Source: an uncultured Garciella sp. (GTDB lineage: Bacteria; Bacillota; Clostridia; Eubacteriales; Garciellaceae). Taken from it: DNA of 39,574 bases. The position numbers and the translations under genes are program-made. Positions 1 through 8,755 of this stretch are shown in pieces (the stretch's first letter is position 1; each line of letters begins with the position of its first letter). The notes beneath the pieces were generated by a model, which saw only the letters and a program-made list of their open reading frames with translations, was not told where the DNA came from and searched no databases. The stretch spans positions 1 to 39,574 of the forward strand of contig USMD01000002.1 in the NCBI GenBank assembly GCA_900555725.1, given 5' to 3'.

Positions 1-137
1 ACTTAGTTCCCATGGAGAGAGTGGGGGTAATGGACAGCTTTGGAGAATCTGGAAAACCAGAGGAATTATTAAAAAAATATGGTTTAACGGCAGAAGAGAT
101 TGTGAAAAAGGTAAAAAAAGTAGTTAAGAGAAAATAA
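1..137 (+). CDS. Transketolase C-terminal subunit, 3' end only
   Basis: The reading frame starting at base 3 runs open into a TAA at 135-137 and encodes the last 44 residues of a protein whose beginning lies outside the window. The visible tail (ERVGVMDSFGESGKPEELL, then KYGLTAEEIVKKVKK) is the typical end of the pyrimidine-binding/C-terminal subunit of a split transketolase, the form many Clostridia use in the non-oxidative pentose phosphate pathway. It lies 36 bases upstream of a transaldolase on the same strand, which fits an operon for that pathway. Identification rests on a short C-terminal motif only. Confidence 0.8.
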   Translation, partial: LVPMERVGVMDSFGESGKPEELLKKYGLTAEEIVKKVKKVVKRK

Positions 138-173
138 TTAAGATATAATTAAAATATAAGGGGGTTATAAAAA

Positions 174-821
174 ATGAAATTTTTTATCGATACTGCAAAT
201 GTAGAGGAAATTAAAAAGGCAAATGATATGGGGGTGATTCAAGGAGTGACAACAAATCCATCCCTTATTTCAAAGGAAGGACGAAATTTTCAAGAGGTGG
301 TAAAGGAAATTACAACCATAGTGGATGGACCCATTAGTGCAGAAGTAATTAGCTTAAAGGCAGAAGAAATGGTTCAAGAAGGAGTAGAATTGGCAAAGAT
401 TCATGAAAATATTGTCATTAAAGTTCCAATGACGGCAGAAGGCTTAAAAGCAGTTAAAATATTCTCTCAAAAAGGAATTAGAACCAATGTTACTTTAGTA
501 TTTTCAGCAGCTCAAGCACTACTTGCTGCAAAAGCAGGGGCATCTTTTGTTAGTCCTTTTGCAGGAAGAATGGATGATGTAGGAAATAGTGGTATACACG
601 TTATTAAAGAGATTGCTGAAATCTTTGAAAAACATAATATTAAAACAGAAATCATAGCAGCTAGCATACGACATTCAATGCATGTCATTGAAGCTGCAAA
701 AGCAGGAGCTCATATTGCAACAGTTCCTTATAATGTTATTTTGCAAATGACAAAACATCCATTAACAGATATTGGAATTAAGAAATTTTTAGATGATTGG
801 AAAACAGTAAAAAATGTATAG
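174..821 (+). CDS. tal: Transaldolase, short TalC/MipB (fructose-6-phosphate aldolase-like) type
   Basis: This 215-residue protein has the length and sequence of the short transaldolase/F6P aldolase family, a single TIM barrel that transfers a dihydroxyacetone unit in the pentose phosphate pathway. Visible family motifs are the N-terminal FFIDTANVEEIKKA, GVTTNPSLI near residue 27, and VIKVPMT near residue 83, whose lysine is the expected Schiff-base residue. SPFAGRMDD and AASIRH follow in order. The ATG is preceded by a purine-rich AAGGGGG ribosome binding site. It follows the transketolase subunit closely, so the two are probably cotranscribed. A bidirectional hairpin terminator downstream (1058-1120) closes the unit. 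Confidence 0.9.
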   Translation: MKFFIDTANVEEIKKANDMGVIQGVTTNPSLISKEGRNFQEVVKEITTIVDGPISAEVISLKAEEMVQEGVELAKIHENIVIKVPMTAEGLKAVKIFSQKGIRTNVTLVFSAAQALLAAKAGASFVSPFAGRMDDVGNSGIHVIKEIAEIFEKHNIKTEIIAASIRHSMHVIEAAKAGAHIATVPYNVILQMTKHPLTDIGIKKFLDDWKTVKNV

Positions 822-839
822 TTGAATTCAAAACATCAG

Positions 840-1033
840 ATAAACAGAGTTCTTGACTTCAGATGGAGTTTTTACTCCAACTAAAGCTACCTAACAGAAT
901 TCTTAGTATCGGTATTTTCGATACCTAGAATTCGTTGTCCTTTAGGGGAAATCGTTATCTAGGGACATATCTGCCGTTATCTCCCACTTTGATAGAAGTG
1001 GGAGTTTTACGGCAGACAGTCATCAGATAAACT
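840..1033 (+). repeat. Dispersed hairpin-rich repeat, family B copy 1 (long form)
   Basis: This stretch begins with ATAAACAGAGTTCTTG and ends near AGTCATCAGATAA, and it recurs at 10355-10489 with near identity at both ends. It contains a small hairpin TGGAGTttttACTCCA, a longer hairpin around GTATCG/CGATAC (895-935) that is absent from the second copy, and a strong nested stem in which CTCCCACTT pairs with AAGTGGGAG inside an outer GCCGT/ACGGC. No reading frame is apparent. It occupies most of the gap between tal and yyaC. Whether it acts as DNA or as RNA is not known. Confidence 0.75.
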
Positions 1034-1057
1034 GTTTTTTCCTAAATTTCATAATGA

Positions 1058-1120
1058 ACCAAAGGATTTTGTACCAAGTTTTTGAAAGAATTCAGTACAA
1101 AATCTTTTGGTATTATGTTT
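1058..1120. terminator. Bidirectional hairpin terminator between tal and yyaC
   Basis: A 17-base arm (1058-1074) pairs with 1095-1111, with a single G-U wobble, and is followed by a T-rich run on the plus strand. The left flank is A/T-rich for the opposite direction. It would end the transketolase/tal transcript and the convergent yyaC transcript. The yyaC stop codon lies just inside the right edge of the hairpin. Confidence 0.75.
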
Positions 1121-1622
1121 TTTTGATGGAATTAAAAAGACTTTCTACCATTGTCTCTGCTATTTTCCATATTAAATATAATCGGACCTGATGAATGTTT
1201 AAATTTTCAACATGATTATAAGTGCCAACGATTCCAATGAAAGAATAGTCCCCTACATTGGGAAGTGCTTTTCCAACTCCTTTTCCTGGGGAAACAGCTC
1301 CCTTTCTAAAACAAACTTTACCAATAGATTTATCGCTTCCTAGAGAAGCATCAATGGCTAATATAGGAAGATTGGGGTAATTAGACTGAATAGAAGGGAT
1401 TGTATCTACCATATTTACGGCATGGATAGGATTTTTTAAGGTACCGTAGACAGGATAGGGAAAATGATTTTCTTTCAATTTATGGCCTATAATAGGACCT
1501 AAGCAATCTCCAATACAACGGTCAGTACCAATACAGATAGTAATAAAGGGAGTATCTATAGAGCTTTTGATAGCTTCTCCAAGTTTGATGGCTGCTATAG
1601 GATTTTCATAGTGTATTTCCAC
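1113..1622 (-). CDS. yyaC: YyaC-like protein (DUF1256 family, putative spore protease/hydrogenase-maturation-protease fold)
   Basis: The 169-residue product matches the YyaC/DUF1256 family, sporulation-associated proteins related in fold to hydrogenase maturation proteases. Motifs seen are CIGTDRCIGDCLGPIIG, VYGTLKNPIHAVN, LAIDASLGSDKSIG and GVGKALPNVGDYSFIGIVG. They are in the usual order and include the acidic residues expected in this fold. The reading frame is open to 1769, but I chose the GTG at 1622 because AAAGGAGGTG lies just upstream of it. The upstream extension runs into a dispersed repeat and has no ribosome site. It is convergent with tal and is a single-gene unit. Function in spores is inferred from the family. 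Confidence 0.82.
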   Translation of the reverse strand: MEIHYENPIAAIKLGEAIKSSIDTPFITICIGTDRCIGDCLGPIIGHKLKENHFPYPVYGTLKNPIHAVNMVDTIPSIQSNYPNLPILAIDASLGSDKSIGKVCFRKGAVSPGKGVGKALPNVGDYSFIGIVGTYNHVENLNIHQVRLYLIWKIAETMVESLFNSIKKT

Positions 1623-1753
1623 AAAAAACGCACCTCCTTTTATAATATATAAAGGGGTGCTTGTAAAAATAACTACATATTCTATCAGAAAATATTTTAA
1701 TATAAATGCTGTCAAGTCGTCACATAATATTTCTATGAATCTTTCTGTATTGA

Positions 1754-1864
1754 GGGATAGATGTTTCACTTTGGCGACGACTTAATGGCCCTTTTCCTTC
1801 TATTTTTGTTTTGTGAAAGGAAAAGAGGGCATTTGTGGAGTAGCCAAGTGAAGACATCTACCCC
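1754..1864. repeat. MITE-like inverted repeat, family A copy 1 (long)
   Basis: The ends GGGATAGATGTTTCAC (1754-1769) and GTGAAGACATCTACCCC (1848-1864) are inverted copies of each other with minor differences. The interior is also largely self-complementary (GGCCCTTTTCC near 1788 against GGAAAAGAGGGC near 1819). The same sequence, partly in reverse orientation, recurs at 9305-9440 and 30541-30652, with shortened versions at 16409-16456 and 19098-19143. No coding sequence is present, so mobilisation would need a transposase from elsewhere. Confidence 0.75.
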
Positions 1865-1932
1865 TTAGATAATTATTAATCATCCTTTGATATTGATGAT
1901 TTTTAAAAAAAATGGTAAAATAATAGAGAAGT

Positions 1933-2009
1933 CGAGGTGTAGCGCAGTTTGGTAGCGCACATGGTTCGGGACCATGGGGCCGTGGGTTCAAATCCCGCCA
2001 CCTCGACCA
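1933..2009 (+). tRNA. tRNA-Pro (anticodon CGG)
   Basis: A full cloverleaf can be drawn. The acceptor stem is CGAGGTG/CACCTCG, the anticodon stem is CATGG/CCATG with loop TTCGGGA (anticodon CGG, reading CCG), and the T arm is GTGGGTTCAAATCCCGC. The CCA end is encoded at 2007-2009. It stands alone rather than in a tRNA cluster, between repeat A1 and the convergent 3' end of cphA. No integrase gene or duplicated tRNA 3' end was seen nearby. Confidence 0.95.
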
Positions 2010-2090
2010 TTTTTGTTGCTTTTATAAAATTCGTCTATTGTATTAGTTTAATTTAAATCTACTAGTAAAATGGGCTAACCTTTATAAAAT

Positions 2091-4742
2091 CTAGGCATTA
2101 TTCTTCAACGATATTTCCTTTGTATCAATATCTTCTTCCAACAAAAACCTTACCTCTTCAATTGTATCCATTACACCTTGATAATCCTCATAAAAGACAA
2201 CCACAATATCGTCCTTTTGGGCCATCATCATTGCCTTTTTTAGGGCTTTTTGCTCGCAAAGCTCGATTTCTAGAGAGTCTTTATTCATTCCACTAATGAG
2301 ACAGCCATTTTTCAAAAACTTGGATACCATTCCTCGTTGTAAATTTCTTATTTCCCGGTCTTCTTTTATAATAATATGTTGAAAGGTTGCTCCACACATC
2401 TGACCAATTTTTACGGTACTGGTTTCACTTCGATCCCCGGGGACTCCAATGACACCAATAAGTCGATTGTGTTTCATTTTCTTTAGGGTAGAGATTACCT
2501 CTCGATAGCCATCAATATTATGACCATAATCTACCACTAGTCTAAAATCCCTTATCTTGTAAATATTAAACCGCCCAGGATTATCTACTAAATCACATTT
2601 GAAGTTTCTTAGGCTTCTTGCAATGATTTCCAGTTCTATATCTAGACCAATGGCACCAGCCACAGCTGCTAGGCTATTTTTAATATTACAAGCTAGAATT
2701 CCATTTAAAGTAGCAGGAATCTCTTTTATGGATAGGATTTCGTATTCGGTCTTTCTATCATAGGTGCAAATCATATCATTTTTTAAATAGACTGCTCTAC
2801 CACCTTTTCTGATATGTTCCTGTATGGTAATTTGATTTTTTTCAGTAGAAAAATAAATGATATTTCCCGATAAGCCTTTTGCGATAGTAATGCAATAGGG
2901 ATCATCGGCATTTAACACGGCATAACCAGATTTTTTAATCGCTTCTACCACAAGGGATTTTACAAAGGCTAATTCCTCGAGGGTATTGATTCCATCTAAT
3001 CCTAAATGGTCCTCACTGATATTGGTAATAATGCCCACATCGGCTAGATCATATCCTAATCCTCTTTTAACAATACCACCCCGTGCTGTTTCCAGCACCG
3101 CAGCTTCTACTCGTTTATCCATTAAAACACTTTGAGCACTAATGGCCCCTGTGGTATCACCTTTCATAATACACTTCTGGTCAATATAAATGCCTCCAGT
3201 GGTGGCCATACCTACTCTTAACCCCTTTTCCATTAGGATTTTTCCTAACATACGGGTGGTGGTGGTTTTCCCGTTGGTACCAGTAACCGATATAATAGGT
3301 ATGTTGTAAGGACTGTCCTCGGGGAAGAGGGAATCTACAATATCTTTTGCTACATTTCTCTGTTTTCCTTTGGTAGGATAGTGGTGCATGCGAATCCCAG
3401 GGGCGGCATTTACTTCGATGACAGCTCCACCATTGGAAGTAATAGGCATAGAGATATCTTCAGTAGTAATATCCACTCCAGCCACATCCAATCCAATGAT
3501 ATTAGCAGCATTTACAGCAATGTCTAGATTTTCAGGATGTACCTGATCGGTAACATCTATAGCAATTCCCCCGGTACTGAGATTGTCGTTTTCTCGTAAA
3601 TAAATTATTTCACCCTTCTGGGGAATCATATCTAAGTGCATATTATTTTTTCTTAGAAGTAATTCCATTACAGAATCTATTTTCAGCTTAGTAAGGGGTT
3701 TCTCATGACCTTCACCCCTTAGGGGATTTTGATTTTCTATTTCGATTAATTCCCTTATAGTGTTTTCCCCATTGCCGATTACATGGGCGGCAATCCTCTG
3801 GGCACAGGCAGAAACCTTTCTATTTACTACTAACACCCTATAATGATTTCCTGGAATATATTTTTCTACCACCACTTGTTGGCAATATTCTTTCGCTATT
3901 TCAAAGGCTACTATTACATGCTCTTCATCTGTTAAATTAATAGAAACACCTTTTCCTTGATTTCCATGATTTGGTTTGATTACAACAGGATAGCCTATCC
4001 GTTTGATATAGGTTAAGATATCTTCTAGACTGTTAGAAGTATAACCGTAGGGAACAGGGATACCAGCAGTACTTAATAGTTCTTTCGTCATATCCTTATC
4101 ACAGGAAATATCTACAGGGATACAGCCTGTATTTTCAGTTATGGTAGCCTGTATTCTTTTGCTATAACAGCCATAACCCAACTGTAGTAGGCTTCCCTTT
4201 CCAATCTGGATGACAGGAATTCCCCTATTTTGGGCTTCATCTTTAATGGCTTGGGTGCTTGGCCCTAAGGTTTGACCCAAAGCGATTTTTTTTAACTTAT
4301 TCATTTTATCTAAAAAATTTATTTTTTGGGCACTTGTACATAAATCATTTAAAAGGTCAGTTGCCAAATAAATGACTTCCTCGGCAATCTCCCTATTTTT
4401 ATATTCAAAGACAATATAATATACGGTTTCCTGATCTGTTTGACGAGCCTTTCCAAAAGCTACATCATAACCTAAAATGTTTTGCATTTCAATACATATA
4501 TGTTCTAGTACATGGGCTAAATAGGTACCTTCATAGAGTCTTTCTACAAAACCTCCAATATAGCCGCGGGAACACTTATGTTCCTTTAGGGTAGGGATAT
4601 ATTCTAATAATAAATTATTAAAATTGGGGATATCACAGGTAGGAATTTCAGCATATTCTTCTAGATCTACCTCTGCTCGTATACAAGGGCGATGACAATA
4701 TATATTTCGACCATTATAAATGATCAAATTTTTAAGCTTCAA
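2091..4742 (-). CDS. cphA: Cyanophycin synthetase
   Basis: This is a protein of about 883 residues with the three-part CphA layout. An N-terminal domain comes first, then an ATP-grasp domain (YPVVIKPNHGNQGKGVS around residue 250; VEKYIPGNHYRVLVV), then a Mur-ligase-like domain with the P-loop ISVTGTNGKTTTTRML around residue 490 and GRFNIY and DYGHN further on. The enzyme builds multi-L-arginyl-poly-L-aspartate, a nitrogen and carbon reserve polymer, using ATP. The frame extends to a TTG at 4757, but GGAGGAG lies inside that extension and 6 bases before a TTG at 4742, so I prefer 4742. It is downstream of cphB with a 26-base gap, so the pair is one operon for making and degrading the polymer. 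Confidence 0.93.
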   Translation of the reverse strand: MKLKNLIIYNGRNIYCHRPCIRAEVDLEEYAEIPTCDIPNFNNLLLEYIPTLKEHKCSRGYIGGFVERLYEGTYLAHVLEHICIEMQNILGYDVAFGKARQTDQETVYYIVFEYKNREIAEEVIYLATDLLNDLCTSAQKINFLDKMNKLKKIALGQTLGPSTQAIKDEAQNRGIPVIQIGKGSLLQLGYGCYSKRIQATITENTGCIPVDISCDKDMTKELLSTAGIPVPYGYTSNSLEDILTYIKRIGYPVVIKPNHGNQGKGVSINLTDEEHVIVAFEIAKEYCQQVVVEKYIPGNHYRVLVVNRKVSACAQRIAAHVIGNGENTIRELIEIENQNPLRGEGHEKPLTKLKIDSVMELLLRKNNMHLDMIPQKGEIIYLRENDNLSTGGIAIDVTDQVHPENLDIAVNAANIIGLDVAGVDITTEDISMPITSNGGAVIEVNAAPGIRMHHYPTKGKQRNVAKDIVDSLFPEDSPYNIPIISVTGTNGKTTTTRMLGKILMEKGLRVGMATTGGIYIDQKCIMKGDTTGAISAQSVLMDKRVEAAVLETARGGIVKRGLGYDLADVGIITNISEDHLGLDGINTLEELAFVKSLVVEAIKKSGYAVLNADDPYCITIAKGLSGNIIYFSTEKNQITIQEHIRKGGRAVYLKNDMICTYDRKTEYEILSIKEIPATLNGILACNIKNSLAAVAGAIGLDIELEIIARSLRNFKCDLVDNPGRFNIYKIRDFRLVVDYGHNIDGYREVISTLKKMKHNRLIGVIGVPGDRSETSTVKIGQMCGATFQHIIIKEDREIRNLQRGMVSKFLKNGCLISGMNKDSLEIELCEQKALKKAMMMAQKDDIVVVFYEDYQGVMDTIEEVRFLLEEDIDTKEISLKNNA

Positions 4743-4768
4743 ACTTATCTCCTCCAATAAAAATATTC

Positions 4769-5590
4769 TTAGGTTTCATTAGATTCCTTTAGGATGGTTT
4801 TTTTATTGACCAGGTCATATCCATAGTTTTCTGGAAGAATATGAACTACTACATTGGTTAGGGCTAAGGGTTCATCAGAAAATTGCTCTGATATATTTGT
4901 ATATTCAATACTTCTTCCATCTACAATGGTAACAACCCCGTTGCCTAAAACAGAAAAAGAGCGATTATCTTTTACGATAATGGCAGTATTTTCATCTATA
5001 CCAATGCCTAGTATATTGGGATTTTGAGCAACCCCGGAAAGTAATCTTCCTATTCTTCCTCTTTGATTAAAATGTTGGTCAATAATTACATTTTTTATAA
5101 GACCCATTCCTGGGGACATATTGATGGTGGCTTCTGCAGGGGCTTTTTCATCATAACCTTCTACAATCATAATTTCACTCATCATAGAAGCTCCAGCGCT
5201 AGTACCAGCTAATACCTTCCCTTGATCATAAAATTTATGAATAATATGATGGAAGTAAGTACCTCCTATAATACTAGAGATTTTTAATTGATCTCCTCCT
5301 GTAAAAAAGAGACAATCATAGTCTAAAATGGAATCTATCTTTCCTCTAATATTAGAATGTTTACGATCCATAATGGATAAGGTATGAACTTCATAGGCCC
5401 CTAAATCATAAAAAAGGTTCTCATATTCCATCCCCACTTCATCAGGATAGTCAGTAGCGGTAGTGATAATCCCAATTTTGGCCCTATCTTCACCGGATAA
5501 TTTTATAACTTCCTTCAAAATCTTTTTATCAGTCTTTTTGTCTTCGCCTCCTCCAATGATGATAAGAGTAGGCACTTGATTTTCTGACAT
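4769..5590 (-). CDS. cphB: Cyanophycinase
   Basis: The 273-residue protein is a serine-type exopeptidase of the S51 (peptidase E-like) family that cuts cyanophycin into beta-Asp-Arg dipeptides. Visible motifs are the N-terminal TLIIIGGGEDK, FFTGGDQLKI, and the nucleophile elbow GTSAGASMMSE with the catalytic serine near residue 131. VIIDQHFNQRGRIGRL and GIGIDENTAII follow. Its ATG has a strong AGGAGGG site upstream. It is the first gene of the cphB-cphA operon and is divergent from htrA, with about 186 bases between them for both promoters. No dipeptidase gene for the second degradation step is visible in the window. Confidence 0.93.
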   Translation of the reverse strand: MSENQVPTLIIIGGGEDKKTDKKILKEVIKLSGEDRAKIGIITTATDYPDEVGMEYENLFYDLGAYEVHTLSIMDRKHSNIRGKIDSILDYDCLFFTGGDQLKISSIIGGTYFHHIIHKFYDQGKVLAGTSAGASMMSEIMIVEGYDEKAPAEATINMSPGMGLIKNVIIDQHFNQRGRIGRLLSGVAQNPNILGIGIDENTAIIVKDNRSFSVLGNGVVTIVDGRSIEYTNISEQFSDEPLALTNVVVHILPENYGYDLVNKKTILKESNET

Positions 5591-5776
5591 TTACATCCCT
5601 CCTGGTGCAATATATAATATTTTTACCAAAAGTACACACAATATTCGGATTTTTACCTTAGGTTTTTTACAAAAATTATCTCGTCTTTTATTTTAAAATT
5701 TAAGGTTTATTTAAGTTTTATGGATTATTATTATCTCAGGATAAAGAATTTTTAAAGGAAAAGAGGAGAAAGATAT

Positions 5777-7000
5777 ATGAATCATTTTAGCAATGAAGAG
5801 GATAATGCAATCAAAAATGAAAAGGATAAGAAAAAGAAGAGATTTTCCTTTAGGCAGATTCTTATTCTTGTTTTAGTTGCTTCTTTAGTTGGTGGTACAG
5901 CTATTGGCGCCGGTTATCAATGGGCTGGATATATGATTTCTGAAAATGCCAGTGAACAGGAAAGTCAAGGGCAATCCAGCCTAAATACCAATAATCAAAG
6001 TGGTTCCACCAAAAATGTTACCCCTACTTCTCAATCTGGGTTAACCACACAGGAAATTGTAGAAAAAGTAGGACCTTCAGTAGTATCTATCACTAGTAAA
6101 GTTATGACCCAAGATTGGTTTATGAATGAAACTGCCCAAGAGGGAATGGGTTCAGGAGTCATCATTCAAGTAAATGATGATGGAGTTTTTATTCTTACCA
6201 ATAACCATGTCGTAGCAGATAGTAATCAATTAATGGTTACTTTTGAAAATAATGTACAGGCCGAGGGTAAAGTGTTAGGAGTAGACGAAGATAGTGACTT
6301 GGCCGTTATTAAAATTGATGAAAACAATATTCCTAAGGAAGTAAAGGGAAAAATCAAAGTTGCTGAATTTGGAGACTCAAATAAGCTAACTGTAGGAGAA
6401 GAAGCCATTGCCATTGGAAATCCGCTAGGATATGATGATACAGTAACCGTTGGGGTCATTAGTGCATTGGATAGAAAACTTCAAATGGCAGATAAAAATA
6501 TGAAATTAATTCAAACCGATGCAGCCATTAACCCAGGAAATAGTGGAGGAGCCTTAGTAAATAGTCAAGGGCAATTAGTAGGGATTAATACTGCAAAGAT
6601 TGCAGATACTGAAGTAGAAGGCATTGGATTTGCCCTTCCCATTAATTCTGCAAAACCCATCATAGAAGAGCTATTAAAGCGGGGGTATGTTTCAAGACCC
6701 TATTTAGGAGTTATGATCCAAGATATCGATGAAGAAACAGCACAAGCTTATGAGATTCCTGTAGGAGTACTTATTCGTGAAGTACTAGAAGGTAGTGCAG
6801 CCTATAAAGCAGGACTTCAACCAGGGGACGTCATTATTGAAGTAGATGGAGACAAAGTTCTTTCCGCAGATCAATTAACAAAAAAGATTTCTAATAAAAA
6901 AGTAGGAGATAAAATCACAGTTACTATCGTGAGAAATGGGAATCAGAATAAAGAGTTTAATGTCACCCTTAAGGAAAAAAATAATCAGCAACAAAGGTAA
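5777..7000 (+). CDS. htrA: HtrA/DegP-type membrane-anchored serine protease with PDZ domain
   Basis: The 407-residue product has a lysine-rich cytoplasmic N-terminus, one membrane segment (about residues 25-48) and a Ser/Thr/Gln/Asn-rich linker. A trypsin-like domain and one C-terminal PDZ domain (about 300-395) follow. The catalytic triad is visible as LTNNHVVAD (His), DEDSDLAVIKID (Asp) and NPGNSGGALVN (Ser). This family degrades or refolds damaged exported proteins on the outer face of the membrane. AGAGGAG precedes the ATG. It appears monocistronic, since a SAM riboswitch with its own terminator follows. Confidence 0.93.
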   Translation: MNHFSNEEDNAIKNEKDKKKKRFSFRQILILVLVASLVGGTAIGAGYQWAGYMISENASEQESQGQSSLNTNNQSGSTKNVTPTSQSGLTTQEIVEKVGPSVVSITSKVMTQDWFMNETAQEGMGSGVIIQVNDDGVFILTNNHVVADSNQLMVTFENNVQAEGKVLGVDEDSDLAVIKIDENNIPKEVKGKIKVAEFGDSNKLTVGEEAIAIGNPLGYDDTVTVGVISALDRKLQMADKNMKLIQTDAAINPGNSGGALVNSQGQLVGINTAKIADTEVEGIGFALPINSAKPIIEELLKRGYVSRPYLGVMIQDIDEETAQAYEIPVGVLIREVLEGSAAYKAGLQPGDVIIEVDGDKVLSADQLTKKISNKKVGDKITVTIVRNGNQNKEFNVTLKEKNNQQQR

Positions 7001-7090
7001 GCGAATGCCTTCTTTTTATTCTAATTATTGTAAGGATATTGACTCCAAAAATGAACTATGTTATGATTAAGCAGAATTGAATAACGTAAA

Positions 7091-7235
7091 CTTATCCAGA
7101 GAGGTGGAGGGATGGGCCCTATGAAACCCGGCAACCAGCTTATAGGCACGGTGCCAATTCCTACAGAGAATATTCTGAAAGATGAGTTTTAGATGAAAAT
7201 AGCCTCTTCTTAGTCAGAAGAGGTTTTATTTCTAT
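7091..7235 (+). promoter_or_regulatory. SAM-I (S-box) riboswitch with intrinsic terminator
   Basis: The conserved S-box core is present in order: CTTATCCAGAGAGGTGGAGG, GGGATGGGCCC, TGAAACCCGGCAACC, a GGCACGGTGCCAA stem-loop, and the closing GATGAG strand. It is followed by a terminator hairpin CCTCTTCT/AGAAGAGG with a T-run (7203-7230). It sits directly before metK. S-adenosylmethionine binding should favour the terminator and switch off SAM synthesis, as is known for this class. Confidence 0.96.
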
Positions 7236-7266
7236 ATTCAGGGAAAAAAGAAAAGGAGGGAACGAA

Positions 7267-8460
7267 ATGGTGAGAAAATTATTTACATCAGAGTCTGTTA
7301 CGGAGGGACATCCAGATAAAATATGTGATCAAATATCTGATGCAATACTAGATGCTATTTTAGTAGAGGATCCAAATGCAAGGGTAGCTTGTGAAACAAC
7401 AGTTACCACAGGTTTAGTAATGGTAATGGGGGAAATCTCAACCAATACTTATGTAGATATTCCTAAGGTTGTGAGAAAAACCATAAAAGAGATAGGATAC
7501 ACAAGGGCAAAATATGGTTTTGATGGGGATACTTGCTCAGTAATTACTAGTATTGATGAGCAATCACCGGATATTGCCATGGGAGTAAATAGAGCCCTAG
7601 AAGCTAGAGAAGGGGCCATGACCGATGAAGAAATTGAGGCTATTGGAGCTGGAGACCAAGGGATGATGTTTGGTTTTGCAACCAACGAAACCCCAGAATT
7701 AATGCCCCTTCCTATTTCTTTGGCTCATAAGTTAGCACGCAGATTAGCCCAGGTTCGAAAAGAAGGTATTGTAGATTATCTTCGACCCGATGGGAAAACC
7801 CAGGTTACCGTTGAGTATGAAGATGAGAAACCAGTAAGGGTAGATACCATTGTAATTTCCACTCAACATAATTCTAAGGTAGACAAGCAAACCATAGAAA
7901 AAGATATGATGGAACATGTTATTCAAGCAGTAGTGCCATCGGAGTTATTAGATGAAAACACAAAATATTTTATTAATCCTACAGGAAGATTTGTAATCGG
8001 AGGGCCCCAAGGAGATTCTGGACTTACTGGACGGAAAATCATTGTAGATGCCTATGGAGGATATGGTCGCCATGGAGGTGGAGCTTTCTCAGGAAAGGAT
8101 CCAACGAAAGTAGACCGTTCCGCAAGCTATGCAGCAAGATATGTTGCTAAAAATATTGTAGCAGCAGGATTGGCGGATAAATGTGAAGTAGAACTAGCAT
8201 ATGCCATTGGGGTAGCAAAGCCTGTTTCTGTCTTTGTTGAAACCTTTGGCACTGGAAAGGTAGAGGATGAAAAAATCGTTGAACTCATTAAAAAACATTT
8301 TGATCTGAGACCTGCTGGCATTATTAAAGAGCTGAATTTAAGACGACCTATCTATCGTCAAACCGCGGCCTATGGACACTTTGGTAGAACTGATATTGAT
8401 CTACCTTGGGAAAGAACCGATAAGGCAGAGATTTTAAGGAAGAACGCTTTAGAAAGCTAA
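7267..8460 (+). CDS. metK: S-adenosylmethionine synthetase
   Basis: The 397-residue protein makes SAM from methionine and ATP in the cytoplasm. Family signatures are SESVTEGHPDKICDQISDA at the N-terminus, GAGDQGMMFG near residue 125 (substrate loop), and GGGAFSGKDPTKVDRSASY near residue 275 (phosphate-binding loop). Length is normal. AAAGGAGGG precedes the ATG at 7267, just after the SAM-I riboswitch terminator, so expression should be repressed by the enzyme's own product. A strong terminator follows. Confidence 0.98.
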   Translation: MVRKLFTSESVTEGHPDKICDQISDAILDAILVEDPNARVACETTVTTGLVMVMGEISTNTYVDIPKVVRKTIKEIGYTRAKYGFDGDTCSVITSIDEQSPDIAMGVNRALEAREGAMTDEEIEAIGAGDQGMMFGFATNETPELMPLPISLAHKLARRLAQVRKEGIVDYLRPDGKTQVTVEYEDEKPVRVDTIVISTQHNSKVDKQTIEKDMMEHVIQAVVPSELLDENTKYFINPTGRFVIGGPQGDSGLTGRKIIVDAYGGYGRHGGGAFSGKDPTKVDRSASYAARYVAKNIVAAGLADKCEVELAYAIGVAKPVSVFVETFGTGKVEDEKIVELIKKHFDLRPAGIIKELNLRRPIYRQTAAYGHFGRTDIDLPWERTDKAEILRKNALES

Positions 8461-8470
8461 AATAATGGGA

Positions 8471-8540
8471 CTGCTGCAAAAAGATTGGTGCTCAATAAAA
8501 AGAGTTGTAAGTGTTTTTGTAGCAGCTTTTTTTATTTTTT
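8471..8540 (+). terminator. Rho-independent terminator after metK
   Basis: CTGCTGCAAAAA (8471-8482) pairs with TTTTTGTAGCAG (8514-8525), followed by a long T-run. A second, smaller hairpin TTTTTTGCAG/CTGCAAAAAA (8535-8563) overlaps the T-run and may act as a backup or serve the other strand. The rest of the gap up to 8755 holds a degenerate trace of family A (TGAAGACAT near 8638) and presumably the promoter for the next gene. Confidence 0.85.
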
Positions 8541-8755
8541 GCAGTGATTGGTACTGCAAAAAAATATGCTCAACCCTTCATAAACTTAGTAAGATTATCT
8601 ATGGCTTTTCAAAAAATCCACTAAATTAACATAAAGTGAAGACATACTTTCGAAAAGTCCAACATTTTCTTATTTTTCTTATGGAGATATACTAATATTG
8701 CCGGCGGGGATAGAGGCCAATCCCATAAAATAAAAGTTTAGAGAGGAGTGAGAAA

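Noticed and set aside
1800..1991. 63-codon minus-strand frame
   Set aside because: It is antisense to tRNA-Pro and covers repeat A1.
1933..2009. tRNA-Pro as an integration site for a mobile island
   Set aside because: No integrase, no direct repeat of the tRNA 3' end and ordinary genes on both sides.
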